Made by a program: the position numbers and the translations under genes. The notes beneath the pieces were generated by a model. That model made no database searches and had not been told where the DNA came from. It was given only the letters and a program-made list of their open reading frames with translations. From assembly GCA_039920745.1 (NCBI GenBank), contig JBDSDD010000069.1:41602-105601 (forward strand): a DNA stretch of 64,000 bases, given 5' to 3'. Of this stretch, positions 50,287 to 59,040 are shown piece after piece (the stretch's first letter is position 1; each line of letters begins with the position of its first letter). The stretch comes from Scleromatobacter sp039920745. Lineage in GTDB: Bacteria > Pseudomonadota > Gammaproteobacteria > Burkholderiales > Burkholderiaceae_C.

Positions 50287-51840
50287 ATGCCGCTCACCCG
50301 CCTCAAGTCCCCCGCCGCCGCGGCCCGCTGGCTCAAGTCCTGGGTCACCGGCACGCTGCGCACGGACAGCCGTTCCGTCCAGCCAGGCGACGCGTTCATC
50401 GCATGGCCGGGCTATGCCAACGACGGCCGCGGCTTCGTCGCCAGCGCCCTCGCGGCGGGCGCGGCCACGTGCCTGGTCGAAGAAAAAGAGGTCGACGCGT
50501 TCGGCTTCGAGGACGCACGCGTCGCGACGCTGAAATCGATGAAGGCTGCCACCGGCCAGATCGCCGCGACCTTCTTCGACGAGCCCAGCCAGGCGATCAA
50601 GGTCATCGCCACCACCGGCACCAACGGCAAGACGTCGACCGCGTGGTGGACGGCGCAGACGCTCAATCTGCTGGGCCGGCGCGCGGGCTTCGTCGGCACG
50701 CTGGGCGTCGGCGTGCCGCCGCTGCCGATGCCCGTCGCCGCGGCTGACTCGAAGGAAGACTGGAGCATCAAGCCCACCGGCCTGACCACGCCCGACCCCG
50801 TGCTGTTGCAGGCCGCGTTCCGCCGCATGGCCAACGACGGCTTCACCGCCTGCGCGATCGAGGCCAGCTCGATCGGCATCGTCGAGCAGCGCCTGGCCGG
50901 CACGCGCATCGAAGTGGCGCTGTTCACCAACTTCACGCGCGACCACCTCGACTACCACGGCAGCATGGACAACTACTGGGCCGCCAAGCGCCTGTTGTTC
51001 GGCTGGGTGGGCCTGAAGTCCGCCGTGATCAACATCGACGACGACGCCGGCGCATTGCTGGCCGACGAGCTGCGCCGCGGCCAGATCGACTCGTGGACGT
51101 ACTCGACGCGCGCCGACTCCGGCGCCCGCCTGATCGCCGACGAGATTGGCTACCGGGACGGCGGCCTTGCCTTCACGCTGGTGGAAGACGTGGCCGTCGG
51201 CGGCAGGGCGCGCCGCGAATCGGTCGTCACCACGCTGATCGGCGACTACAACGTGCACAACCTGCTGGCCGTGATCGGCGGGCTGCGCGCGCAGGGCGTG
51301 ATGATGGTCGACGCCGCACGCGTGGCCGGGCTGGTCACGCCGGTGCCGGGGCGCATGCAGCGCATCGCCGCCGGCGCGGTCGGCCAACCGGAAGTGGTGG
51401 TCGACTACGCGCACACGCCGGACGCGCTCGAAAAGGTCATCGCCGCGCTGCGCCCGCTGGCCACCGCGCGCGGCGGCCAGCTGCACTGCGTGTTCGGCTG
51501 CGGCGGCGACCGCGATGCGACCAAGCGTCCGCTGATGGGCGAGATCGCCGCGCGCCTGGCCGACGCGGTGGTGGTCACCAGCGACAACCCGCGCACCGAG
51601 GATCCGCAGAAGATCGTCGACCAGGTGGCCGACGGCGCGTTCGACGGCAACCCGGTCGTCAAGATCGTCGACCGCCGCGTGGCGATCGCGCAGGTTCTCG
51701 CGGGCGCGGGCGCGAACGACGTCGTGCTGATCGCCGGCAAGGGCCACGAGGACTACCAGGAAATCAATGGCGTGCGCCAGCCGTTCTCGGACGTGGAAGA
51801 GGCGCTGTCCGGCCTCGAGAAGCGAGGCTGGGTGGCATGA
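50287..51840 (+). CDS. murE: UDP-MurNAc-L-Ala-D-Glu:meso-DAP ligase
   Basis: A 517-residue Mur ligase adding the third amino acid of the peptidoglycan stem. The ATP loop is TGTNGKTS (110-117). The C-terminal DNPRTEDP (433-440) is the motif that selects meso-diaminopimelate over lysine, and the terminal AGKGHEDYQE is conserved. The start ATG at 50287 sits at the end of a hairpin repeat with no distinct Shine-Dalgarno sequence other than the repeat's own purines. It overlaps murF by 4 bp. Confidence 0.95.
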   Translation: MPLTRLKSPAAAARWLKSWVTGTLRTDSRSVQPGDAFIAWPGYANDGRGFVASALAAGAATCLVEEKEVDAFGFEDARVATLKSMKAATGQIAATFFDEPSQAIKVIATTGTNGKTSTAWWTAQTLNLLGRRAGFVGTLGVGVPPLPMPVAAADSKEDWSIKPTGLTTPDPVLLQAAFRRMANDGFTACAIEASSIGIVEQRLAGTRIEVALFTNFTRDHLDYHGSMDNYWAAKRLLFGWVGLKSAVINIDDDAGALLADELRRGQIDSWTYSTRADSGARLIADEIGYRDGGLAFTLVEDVAVGGRARRESVVTTLIGDYNVHNLLAVIGGLRAQGVMMVDAARVAGLVTPVPGRMQRIAAGAVGQPEVVVDYAHTPDALEKVIAALRPLATARGGQLHCVFGCGGDRDATKRPLMGEIAARLADAVVVTSDNPRTEDPQKIVDQVADGAFDGNPVVKIVDRRVAIAQVLAGAGANDVVLIAGKGHEDYQEINGVRQPFSDVEEALSGLEKRGWVA

Positions 51841-53267
51841 GCGCCTACATGACGCTCGCGGACGCGGTCGCGATGGTGCCGGGTGCGGCGCTCGTCGGCG
51901 ACGGCGCGCGCGCGTTCGAGCGCGTGCACACCGACACGCGCACGCTGCGCGCGGGCGACCTGTTCGTCGCGCTCCAGGGCGAGCGCTTCGACGCGCACGA
52001 CTTCCTGCCGCAGGCGCGCGCCGCCGGCGCGGTGGCCGCGATTGGCACGCACGGCGTCGCGGAGGCCGGCCTGGATGGGCTCGTCGTCGACGACTCGCTC
52101 GCGGCCTTGCAGCAGCTCGCGGCCGGCTGGCGTCGGCGCTACTTCGGCCAGGTGATCGCCGTCACCGGCAGCAACGGCAAGACGACGGTGACGCAGATGA
52201 TCGCGTCCATCCTGCGCGCCGCGTATGGCGAGCGCTCGCACGCGACCACCGGCAATTTGAACAACCACATCGGCGTGCCGCTGACGGTGTTGCAACTGCG
52301 CTCGACGCACCGCGCCGCGGTCGTCGAGCTCGGCATGAACCACCCGGGCGAGATCGCCGTGCTGGCGCGCATCGCGCAGGCCACGGTGGCGCTCGTCAAC
52401 AACGCGCAGCGCGAGCATCAGGAGTTCATGGGCACCGTCGAGGCCGTGGCGCGCGAGAACGGCGCGGCGATCGCCTCGCTGCCGGGCGACGGCGTCGCCG
52501 TGTTCCCGTGCGACGACCCCTACACCGACATCTGGCAAGCCCAGGCCGGCAAGCGCCGCTGCCTGCGCTTCGCGCTGGCCGACGACGCCGACGGCGAATG
52601 GCCCAGCGCCGAGATCTCGGCCCGTGCGCGCTGGGTCGACACCGCCTGGCACGTCGAGATGACCACGCCCGAAGGCCAGGTGCGCATGACGCTGCCGGTC
52701 GCCGGCCGCCACAACGTGCGCAACGCGCTGGCCGCCACCGCCGCGGCGCTGGGCGCGGGCGTGCCGCTGGCCGCGGTCGTGAAGGGGCTCGAATCGTTCG
52801 CGCCGGTCAAGGGGCGCTCGCAGTTGAAGTCGCTCACGCGCGCCGGCCGCACGATCCCGTTGGTCGACGACACCTACAACGCGAATCCGGATTCGGTGCG
52901 CGCCGCCATCGACGTCCTCGCCGGGCTGCCCGCGCCGCGCTGGCTGCTGCTGGGCGACATGGGCGAGGTCGGCGACCAGGGCCCGGCCTTCCACGAAGAG
53001 ATCGGCGCCTACGCGAAGTCGCGCGGCATCGACGACTTCTGGTGCGCCGGCGACCTGTGCACGCACGCCGCGAGCGCATACGGCGCGGGCGCGCGCCACT
53101 TCGCCGACACGCAGTCGCTGCTCGCCGCGCTGGGCGACTCGACCGCCGCGGCGCCGGCGTTCTCCTCGGTGCTCGTCAAGGGCTCGCGCTTCATGGCCAT
53201 GGAACGCGTGGTGGCGCTGTTGATCGCACACGACGACAACCTCAAGGGAGCCACCGATGCTGCTTAG
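51837..53267 (+). CDS. murF: UDP-MurNAc-tripeptide:D-Ala-D-Ala ligase
   Basis: A 476-residue Mur ligase that adds D-Ala-D-Ala to complete the UDP-MurNAc-pentapeptide. The ATP loop is TGSNGKTT (110-117), and other family features are TTGNLNNHIGVPLTVL, ELGMNHPGEI and DDTYNANPDSVRAAI. The frame is open far upstream inside murE (to 51093), but ATG 51837, overlapping the murE stop by 4 bp, gives the normal N-terminus. It overlaps mraY by 11 bp. Confidence 0.95.
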   Translation: MSAYMTLADAVAMVPGAALVGDGARAFERVHTDTRTLRAGDLFVALQGERFDAHDFLPQARAAGAVAAIGTHGVAEAGLDGLVVDDSLAALQQLAAGWRRRYFGQVIAVTGSNGKTTVTQMIASILRAAYGERSHATTGNLNNHIGVPLTVLQLRSTHRAAVVELGMNHPGEIAVLARIAQATVALVNNAQREHQEFMGTVEAVARENGAAIASLPGDGVAVFPCDDPYTDIWQAQAGKRRCLRFALADDADGEWPSAEISARARWVDTAWHVEMTTPEGQVRMTLPVAGRHNVRNALAATAAALGAGVPLAAVVKGLESFAPVKGRSQLKSLTRAGRTIPLVDDTYNANPDSVRAAIDVLAGLPAPRWLLLGDMGEVGDQGPAFHEEIGAYAKSRGIDDFWCAGDLCTHAASAYGAGARHFADTQSLLAALGDSTAAAPAFSSVLVKGSRFMAMERVVALLIAHDDNLKGATDAA

Positions 53268-54438
53268 CCTCGCCTCCTGGCTGCAGGAGCACTACCCACA
53301 GAGCTTCGGCTTCCTGCGCGTGTTCCAGTACCACACGTTCCGCGCGGTGATGGCGGCGATGACGGCGCTGCTGATCGGCCTGGCCTTCGGCCCGTGGGTC
53401 ATCCGCCGCCTGGCAGAGCTCAAGATCGGCCAGCCGATCCGCGACTACGGCGTGCAGACCCACATGGTCAAGCGCGGCACGCCCACCATGGGCGGCGTGC
53501 TGGTGCTGATCGGCATCGCCATCGCCACGCTGCTGTGGAGCGACTGGAGCAACCGCTTCGTCTGGATCGTGATGATCGTGACCTTCGGCTTCGGCGCGAT
53601 CGGCTGGTCGGACGACTGGCGCAAGGTCGTCAACAAGAACCCCGAAGGCATGCCGTCCAGGGAGAAGTACCTGTGGCAGTCGCTGATCGGGCTGCTCGCG
53701 GCGGTGTACCTCGCCTTCAGCGTGTCGGAGACGTCCAACCTGCGCGTGCTGGAGCTGTTCATCCGCTGGGTGACGAGCGGCTTCGCCAACGACCTGCCGC
53801 CCAAGGCCGACCTGATGCTGCCGTTCTTCAAGACGGTGAGTTACCCGCTGGGCGTGTTCGGCTTCATCGCGATGACCTACTTCGTGATCGTCGGCGCGAG
53901 CAACGCGGTCAACCTCACTGACGGCCTCGACGGCCTGGCCATCATGCCGGTGGTGCTGGTCGCGGGCTCGCTGGGCCTGTTCGCCTACATCGTCGGCAAC
54001 GCGGTGTATTCGAAGTACCTGCTGTTCCCATACATCCCGGGGGCGGGGGAGTTGCTGATCTTCTGCTCTGCGATCGCCGGGGCGGGGCTCGCGTTCCTGT
54101 GGTTCAACGCGCATCCGGCGCAGGTCTTCATGGGCGACGTCGGCGCGCTGTCGCTGGGTGGCGCGCTCGGCACGATCGCCGTGATCACGCGCCAGGAAAT
54201 CATCCTCGGGATCATGGGCGGCGTGTTCGTCGCCGAGGCGCTGTCGGTGATGGCCCAGGTCGGCTACTTCAAGTACACCAAGCGCAAGTATGGCGAAGGG
54301 CGACGCATCCTCAAGATGGCGCCGCTGCACCACCATTTCGAGAAGTCCGGCTGGACCGAGACGCAGGTCGTGATCCGCTTCTGGATCATCACGATGCTGT
54401 TGTGCCTCGTGGGCCTGGCCAGCCTGAAGTTGCGTTGA
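53257..54438 (+). CDS. mraY: Phospho-MurNAc-pentapeptide transferase
   Basis: A 393-residue, ten-helix inner-membrane enzyme that transfers phospho-MurNAc-pentapeptide to undecaprenyl phosphate, making lipid I. The catalytic aspartate region is GWSDDWRKVVNKNPEG, with NAVNLTDGLDGLAIMP and the HHHFEKSGW motif near the C-terminus, all intact. Length is slightly above E. coli MraY (360). It begins 11 bp before murF ends, and murD starts 16 bp downstream. Confidence 0.95.
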   Translation: MLLSLASWLQEHYPQSFGFLRVFQYHTFRAVMAAMTALLIGLAFGPWVIRRLAELKIGQPIRDYGVQTHMVKRGTPTMGGVLVLIGIAIATLLWSDWSNRFVWIVMIVTFGFGAIGWSDDWRKVVNKNPEGMPSREKYLWQSLIGLLAAVYLAFSVSETSNLRVLELFIRWVTSGFANDLPPKADLMLPFFKTVSYPLGVFGFIAMTYFVIVGASNAVNLTDGLDGLAIMPVVLVAGSLGLFAYIVGNAVYSKYLLFPYIPGAGELLIFCSAIAGAGLAFLWFNAHPAQVFMGDVGALSLGGALGTIAVITRQEIILGIMGGVFVAEALSVMAQVGYFKYTKRKYGEGRRILKMAPLHHHFEKSGWTETQVVIRFWIITMLLCLVGLASLKLR

Positions 54439-54454
54439 AACAAAGCGAAGAACA

Positions 54455-56584
54455 GTGAGCGATCTCTCCGACAAGAACGTGCTGATCCTGGGGCTGGGCG
54501 CCTCGGGTCTGGCCATGGCGCGCTGGTGCGCCGGCCAGGGCGCGCGCGTTCGCGTATGGGACTCGCGTGAGAATCCGCCGCAGGCCGCGGCGCTGGCTGC
54601 CGAGGTCGACGGCTCCACCTTCTTCTCGGGTGAGCTGACCGCTCAATCGCTGGACGGCGTAGCCCGCGTCTTCAAGAGCCCGGGCCTGAGCCCGACCGAC
54701 ACGCGCCTGGCGGCGCTGGTGCAGGCCGCGCGCGCCGCCAACGTGCCGCTGCGCGGCGAGCTCGACCTGTTCTCGCAGGCGCTGGCGCAGCTCAGGGCCG
54801 AGCGCGGCTACGTGCCCAGGATCCTGGCGATCACCGGCACCAACGGCAAGACGACGACGACGTCGCTCACGGGCCAGCTCGTCGAGCGCGCCGGCCGCAG
54901 CGTGGCCGTGGCCGGCAACATCGGTCCGACCCTGCTGGACACGCTGGCCGCCGCGATCGCCGCGCAGGCCGTGGCCGATGTCGAGCACGCCGAGCAGGCC
55001 GCGGCGCAGGCGTTGATCGATGCCGAGGAGGCCGCCGCCAAGGCCGCGCAGGACGCGATCGACGCGGAGGCCGCACGCTTGGCCGCCGAGAAGAAGGCCA
55101 AGCTCGACGCCGAGCTCGCCGCCGCCGACGCCGCCAAGGCTGTCGCCGCCGCCGAGATTGTCCAGGCCAAGGCGGATGCCGTCGCCGCCAAGCAGGCGCG
55201 CGCCGAAGTCAAGGCCGCGAAGGCGGCGGCCAAGGCGAACCCGCATGCCGAACTCGAGATGCCCGTCGAAGCGCCGGCCGAAGAAGTGTCACAAGATCCC
55301 GACGCGGACTCGATCAGCGACGAGATGCTGGTCGACTCCGACGAGCTGCGCGAACTCGCCGCGCTCGATGGCAGCGATGTGCCGGCCCAGCTCGCCGACG
55401 ACATCGCCGAGGAACACGCCGACGAAGCGCTCGCCGACGAGATCGAGGAAGTCCAGGAGGCGTCCGCCAATCTGCCCGATGACGACGCGCCGTCCATCGT
55501 GCTGATCCCGCCGCCGCCGGTCGACCCCGTCTTCAGCCACCTGCCTCAGGTGTGGGTGCTGGAGCTGTCGAGCTTCCAGCTGGACGAAGTACAGGACTTC
55601 AATCCTGCCGCGGCCACGGTGCTCAACGTCACGCAAGACCACCTCGACTGGCACGGCACGATGGCCGCCTACGCCGCGGCCAAGGCGCGGATCTTCGGCA
55701 CGGGCATGGGCAACAACGCGATGCCCGACACGGTGATGGTGATCAATCGCGACGACCCCGCGGTCGAGGCGATGATCCCGCCGCCGGTCACGGTCAAGCC
55801 GACGCAGCGTGGCCAGCGCGCGAAGCTGGTGTCGCGCCGCGTGGTGCGTTTCGGCCTCGACGCGCCGCGCGCGCCGGGCGACTTCGGACTGCTCGACGAG
55901 GGCGGCATGGCGTGGCTGGTGCGCGCGATGGAGCTCGACCCGACGATCAAGCGCAAGGCCGGCGACGAGGTCGAGCTGGTGATCCAGCGCCTGATGCCGG
56001 CCGACGCGCTGCGCATCCGCGGCCGCCACAACGCATCCAACGCGCTGGCGTCCCTCGCTCTGGCCAGTTCGGTCGGCATCCCGCTCGCGCCGATGCTGCA
56101 TGGCCTGCGCGAGTACCGCGGCGAGCCGCACCGCGTCGAGCCGATCGGCATGATCAAGAGCGTGGAGTTCTTCGACGATTCGAAGGGCACCAATGTTGGC
56201 GCGACGGTCGCCGCAATCAACGGACTGGGCCAGGACCGCGCGCCGGCCAAGCTCGTCGTGATCCTCGGCGGCGACGGCAAGGGCCAGGACTTCACGCCGC
56301 TCGCCGAGCCGCTGCGCCGCCACGTGCGCGCGGCCGCGACCATCGGCAAGGACGCCGAGGCGATCGAAGCCGTGCTGCAGTCGGCCGGCGTGCACTTCCA
56401 GCGCCACGCGACGCTGGAGGACGCCACGCGCTGGGCGCACCAGCAGGCGCAAGGCTCGGACGCCGTGCTGCTGAGCCCGGCCTGCGCGAGTCTGGACATG
56501 TTCCGCGACTACAAGCACCGCGCGGACGTGTTCGTCGCGACGGTGCATGCGCTCGCGGACGATGCCGGCGAGGTGCTCGCATGA
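54455..56584 (+). CDS. murD: UDP-MurNAc-L-Ala:D-Glu ligase with ~200-residue internal insertion
   Basis: A 709-residue MurD, against about 440 in E. coli. The N-terminal UDP-binding domain (ILGLGASGLAMARW) and the ATP loop TGTNGKTTT (128-136) are normal, followed by VAVAGNIGPTLLDTL. Then comes an inserted stretch at about 165-362, after which the conserved VWVLELSSFQLDEVQ (366-380), TVLNVTQDHLDWHG, RGRHNASNALA and DDSKGTNVGAT resume. The insert has an Ala/Lys/Glu-rich helical half (about 165-262), an acidic half (about 263-345) and a Pro turn (IPPPPVDP). The reading frame is uninterrupted and catalytic motifs are complete, so the enzyme is probably active. It overlaps ftsW by 4 bp. Confidence 0.94.
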   Translation: MSDLSDKNVLILGLGASGLAMARWCAGQGARVRVWDSRENPPQAAALAAEVDGSTFFSGELTAQSLDGVARVFKSPGLSPTDTRLAALVQAARAANVPLRGELDLFSQALAQLRAERGYVPRILAITGTNGKTTTTSLTGQLVERAGRSVAVAGNIGPTLLDTLAAAIAAQAVADVEHAEQAAAQALIDAEEAAAKAAQDAIDAEAARLAAEKKAKLDAELAAADAAKAVAAAEIVQAKADAVAAKQARAEVKAAKAAAKANPHAELEMPVEAPAEEVSQDPDADSISDEMLVDSDELRELAALDGSDVPAQLADDIAEEHADEALADEIEEVQEASANLPDDDAPSIVLIPPPPVDPVFSHLPQVWVLELSSFQLDEVQDFNPAAATVLNVTQDHLDWHGTMAAYAAAKARIFGTGMGNNAMPDTVMVINRDDPAVEAMIPPPVTVKPTQRGQRAKLVSRRVVRFGLDAPRAPGDFGLLDEGGMAWLVRAMELDPTIKRKAGDEVELVIQRLMPADALRIRGRHNASNALASLALASSVGIPLAPMLHGLREYRGEPHRVEPIGMIKSVEFFDDSKGTNVGATVAAINGLGQDRAPAKLVVILGGDGKGQDFTPLAEPLRRHVRAAATIGKDAEAIEAVLQSAGVHFQRHATLEDATRWAHQQAQGSDAVLLSPACASLDMFRDYKHRADVFVATVHALADDAGEVLA

Positions 56585-57861
56585 GCGTGTTCGCCACCCT
56601 GAAGCAGCACCTGCCCGAATGGCCGGGCTTCCGTCCGGTCGAATGGGTGCGCAACCTGCGTCCGGCCGCGACGGTCGACGAACGCGTGCCGATCCGCGAC
56701 TGGGTCGACGCGGGCCGGCCGGCGCGCGTGATGGGCGTGGACTCCGCGCTGATCTGGGTCGTCGCGGCACTGCTGGCGTTCGGCCTGGTGATGGTCTATT
56801 CGGCGTCGGTGGCGCTGCCCGACAGCCCGCGCTTCGCGCTGTACACGCCCACGCACTTCCTGAGCCGCCAGGCGATCTTCATCGCCATCGGCCTCGTTTG
56901 TGCGTTTGCCACGGCGCAGATCCCGACCGCGGTGTGGGAGAAGTGGGCGCCGTGGATCTTCGGGCTCGCGATGCTGCTGCTGTTCCTCGTCCTGATCCCG
57001 CACATCGGCAAGGGCGTCAACGGCGCCCGCCGCTGGATCCCGATGGGCGTGCTCAACTTCCAGCCGAGCGAACTCGCCAAGCTGGGCATGTGCATGTACG
57101 CGGCGAGCTACATGGTGCGCAAGATGGACGTCAAGGAGCACTTCGTCAAGGCCGTGTGGCCGATGGCGGTGGCCCTCGCCGCCATCGGCGTGCTGCTGCT
57201 GGCCGAACCGGACATGGGCGCATTCATGGTGATCGCGGCCATCGCGCTCGGCGTGCTGTTCCTGGGCGGCGTCAACGGCCGCATGTTCCTGCTGAGCGTG
57301 GCCGTGCTCATGGGTGCGTTCACGCTGATGATCGTGTTCAGCGAGTTCCGCCGCCAGCGCATCTTCGCCTACCTCGACCCGTGGAACCCGACCTACGCGC
57401 AGGGCAAGGCCTACCAGCTGACGCACTCGCTGATCGCGTTCGGCCGCGGCGAGATCTTCGGCCAGGGCCTGGGCAACTCGATCGAGAAGCTGCACTACCT
57501 GCCCGAGGCGCACACCGACTTCCTGCTGGCCGTGGTCGGCGAAGAGTTGGGCTTCCTCGGCGTGTTCATCATCGTCGGCGCCTTCTTCTGGCTGACGCGC
57601 CGGCTGTTCATCATCGGCCGCCAGGCGATCGCGCTGGACCGCGTGTTCGCCGGCCTGATGTGCCAGGGCGTGGGCCTGTGGATGGGCGCGCAATCGTTCA
57701 TCAACTTCGGCGTGAACCTGGGCGTGTTGCCCACCAAGGGCCTGACGCTGCCGCTGCTCAGCTACGGTGGCTCGGGGGTCGTGCTCAACCTCGTGGCGCT
57801 GGCGCTCGTATTGCGCGTCGACATGGAAAGCCGCGCCTTGATGCGAGGAGGGCGAGCATGA
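56581..57861 (+). CDS. ftsW: Septal peptidoglycan polymerase FtsW
   Basis: A 426-residue, ten-helix SEDS-family glycosyltransferase that polymerises lipid II at the septum together with FtsI. Conserved parts are GARRWIPMGVLNFQPSELAK, LLLAEPDMGAFMVI with the catalytic-site aspartate, and PEAHTDFLLAVVGEELGFLG; the end carries LPTKGLTLPLLSYGGSG. A 45-residue cytoplasmic N-terminus precedes the first helix. The ATG overlaps the murD stop and its stop overlaps murG, 4 bp each. Confidence 0.94.
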   Translation: MSVFATLKQHLPEWPGFRPVEWVRNLRPAATVDERVPIRDWVDAGRPARVMGVDSALIWVVAALLAFGLVMVYSASVALPDSPRFALYTPTHFLSRQAIFIAIGLVCAFATAQIPTAVWEKWAPWIFGLAMLLLFLVLIPHIGKGVNGARRWIPMGVLNFQPSELAKLGMCMYAASYMVRKMDVKEHFVKAVWPMAVALAAIGVLLLAEPDMGAFMVIAAIALGVLFLGGVNGRMFLLSVAVLMGAFTLMIVFSEFRRQRIFAYLDPWNPTYAQGKAYQLTHSLIAFGRGEIFGQGLGNSIEKLHYLPEAHTDFLLAVVGEELGFLGVFIIVGAFFWLTRRLFIIGRQAIALDRVFAGLMCQGVGLWMGAQSFINFGVNLGVLPTKGLTLPLLSYGGSGVVLNLVALALVLRVDMESRALMRGGRA

Positions 57862-58970
57862 CCGCCACCACGCAACTCGCCACGCCGATGCCCATTCGCC
57901 CACGCCATCTCGTCGTGATGGCGGCCGGCACCGGCGGCCACGTGATGCCCGGCCTCGCCGTGGCGCGCGAAGTGCTCGCGCGCGGCTGGACCGTCAGCTG
58001 GCTGGGCACGCGCACGGGCATGGAGAACCGCCTCGTGCCGCCGTCGGGCATCCCGATGGACACGATCAACTTCGCCGGCGTGCGCGGCAAGGGTGTGTTC
58101 GGCATGTTCAAGGGCCTGATGCAGCTCGCGTCCGCGTTCGGCGCCTGCAAGCACATCCTGCGCACGCGCAACGCGACGGCCGTGCTGGGCATGGGCGGCT
58201 ACGTCTGCGTGCCGGGCGGCAAGGTTGCGCGCAAGCTCAAGAAGCCGCTGGTGCTGGTCAACGCCGACGCCGGGCTGTTGCTGTCCAACAAGTCGCTGCT
58301 GTCGTCGTGCGACCGCATCGCATTCGGCTTCGACGGCGAGGATGCGCGCAAGACGCCCAAGGCGCTGGTCACGGGCAATCCCGTGCGCGCCGAGATCGAG
58401 GCGATCGCGCCGCCGGCCGAACGCTTCGCCAACCGCGCCGGCCCGCTGCGCGTGCTGCTGGTGGGCGGCAGCCTGGGCGCCCGGGTCCTCAACGAGACGC
58501 TGCCGCAGGCGCTCAAGTTGATCCCCAAGGGCGAACGTCCGCGTGTCACGCACCAGACCGGCGAGAAGAACTGGGAATCCGTGCAGGCCGAATACCATGC
58601 GCGCGACGTCGAGGCGGAGGTCATTCCCTTCATCGACGACATGGCGCGCCGCCTGGCCGACTGCGACCTGATCGTCTGCCGCGCCGGCGCGATCACCGTC
58701 AGCGAGTTGTGCGCCGCAGGCGTCGCCAGCGTGCTGGTGCCGCTCGTCATCAGCACCACCTCGCACCAACGTGACAACGCCCTCTACATGGCTGAACGCG
58801 GCGCCGCGCGCCACCTGCCGCAGACCGAGCTGACGCCCGAACGCCTGGCTGCCGAGCTGCGCGCAGCCACGCGCGAGCACCTGCTGGCCATGGCTGAACG
58901 CGCGCGGTCGCTCGCGCGCCCGCAAGCTGCGGCTCGCGTCGCGGACGAACTCGAAAGGCTCGTGGCATGA
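57858..58970 (+). CDS. murG: UDP-GlcNAc:lipid I GlcNAc transferase
   Basis: A 370-residue GT28 enzyme on the inner face of the membrane, turning lipid I into lipid II. G-loop 1 is GTGGH (24-28), and GMGGYVCVPGG, VVGNPVRAEIE-like VTGNPVRAEIE and VCRAGAITVSELCAAG are conserved. In E. coli MurG the segment after the second loop is VLHEQNGIAG; here it is VLVNADAGLLL (132-142), so HEQN is missing. SHQRDNALYMA keeps the Gln and Asn near the donor site. Overall fold motifs are intact, so it is probably functional. It overlaps ftsW by 4 bp. Confidence 0.93.
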   Translation: MTATTQLATPMPIRPRHLVVMAAGTGGHVMPGLAVAREVLARGWTVSWLGTRTGMENRLVPPSGIPMDTINFAGVRGKGVFGMFKGLMQLASAFGACKHILRTRNATAVLGMGGYVCVPGGKVARKLKKPLVLVNADAGLLLSNKSLLSSCDRIAFGFDGEDARKTPKALVTGNPVRAEIEAIAPPAERFANRAGPLRVLLVGGSLGARVLNETLPQALKLIPKGERPRVTHQTGEKNWESVQAEYHARDVEAEVIPFIDDMARRLADCDLIVCRAGAITVSELCAAGVASVLVPLVISTTSHQRDNALYMAERGAARHLPQTELTPERLAAELRAATREHLLAMAERARSLARPQAAARVADELERLVA

Positions 58971-58978
58971 CAACGCAC

Positions 58979-59034
58979 GGCCGCCCGAAGATGCAATGCC
59001 CCCGCCCGGCGGGGAGGCGCGCAGCGCCAGGGGT
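58979..59034 (-). repeat. Degenerate hairpin repeat, copy F (between murG and murC)
   Basis: CGGCCGCCCGAAG is the reverse complement of the right module CTTCGGGCGGCCG of copies B and E. It is followed by ATGCCCCCGCCCGGCGGGGAGGC-type hairpin sequence and CGCAGCGCC. The element is therefore partial and reversed. It fills the 70-bp gap between murG and murC. Confidence 0.5.
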
Positions 59035-59040
59035 GCAAAC

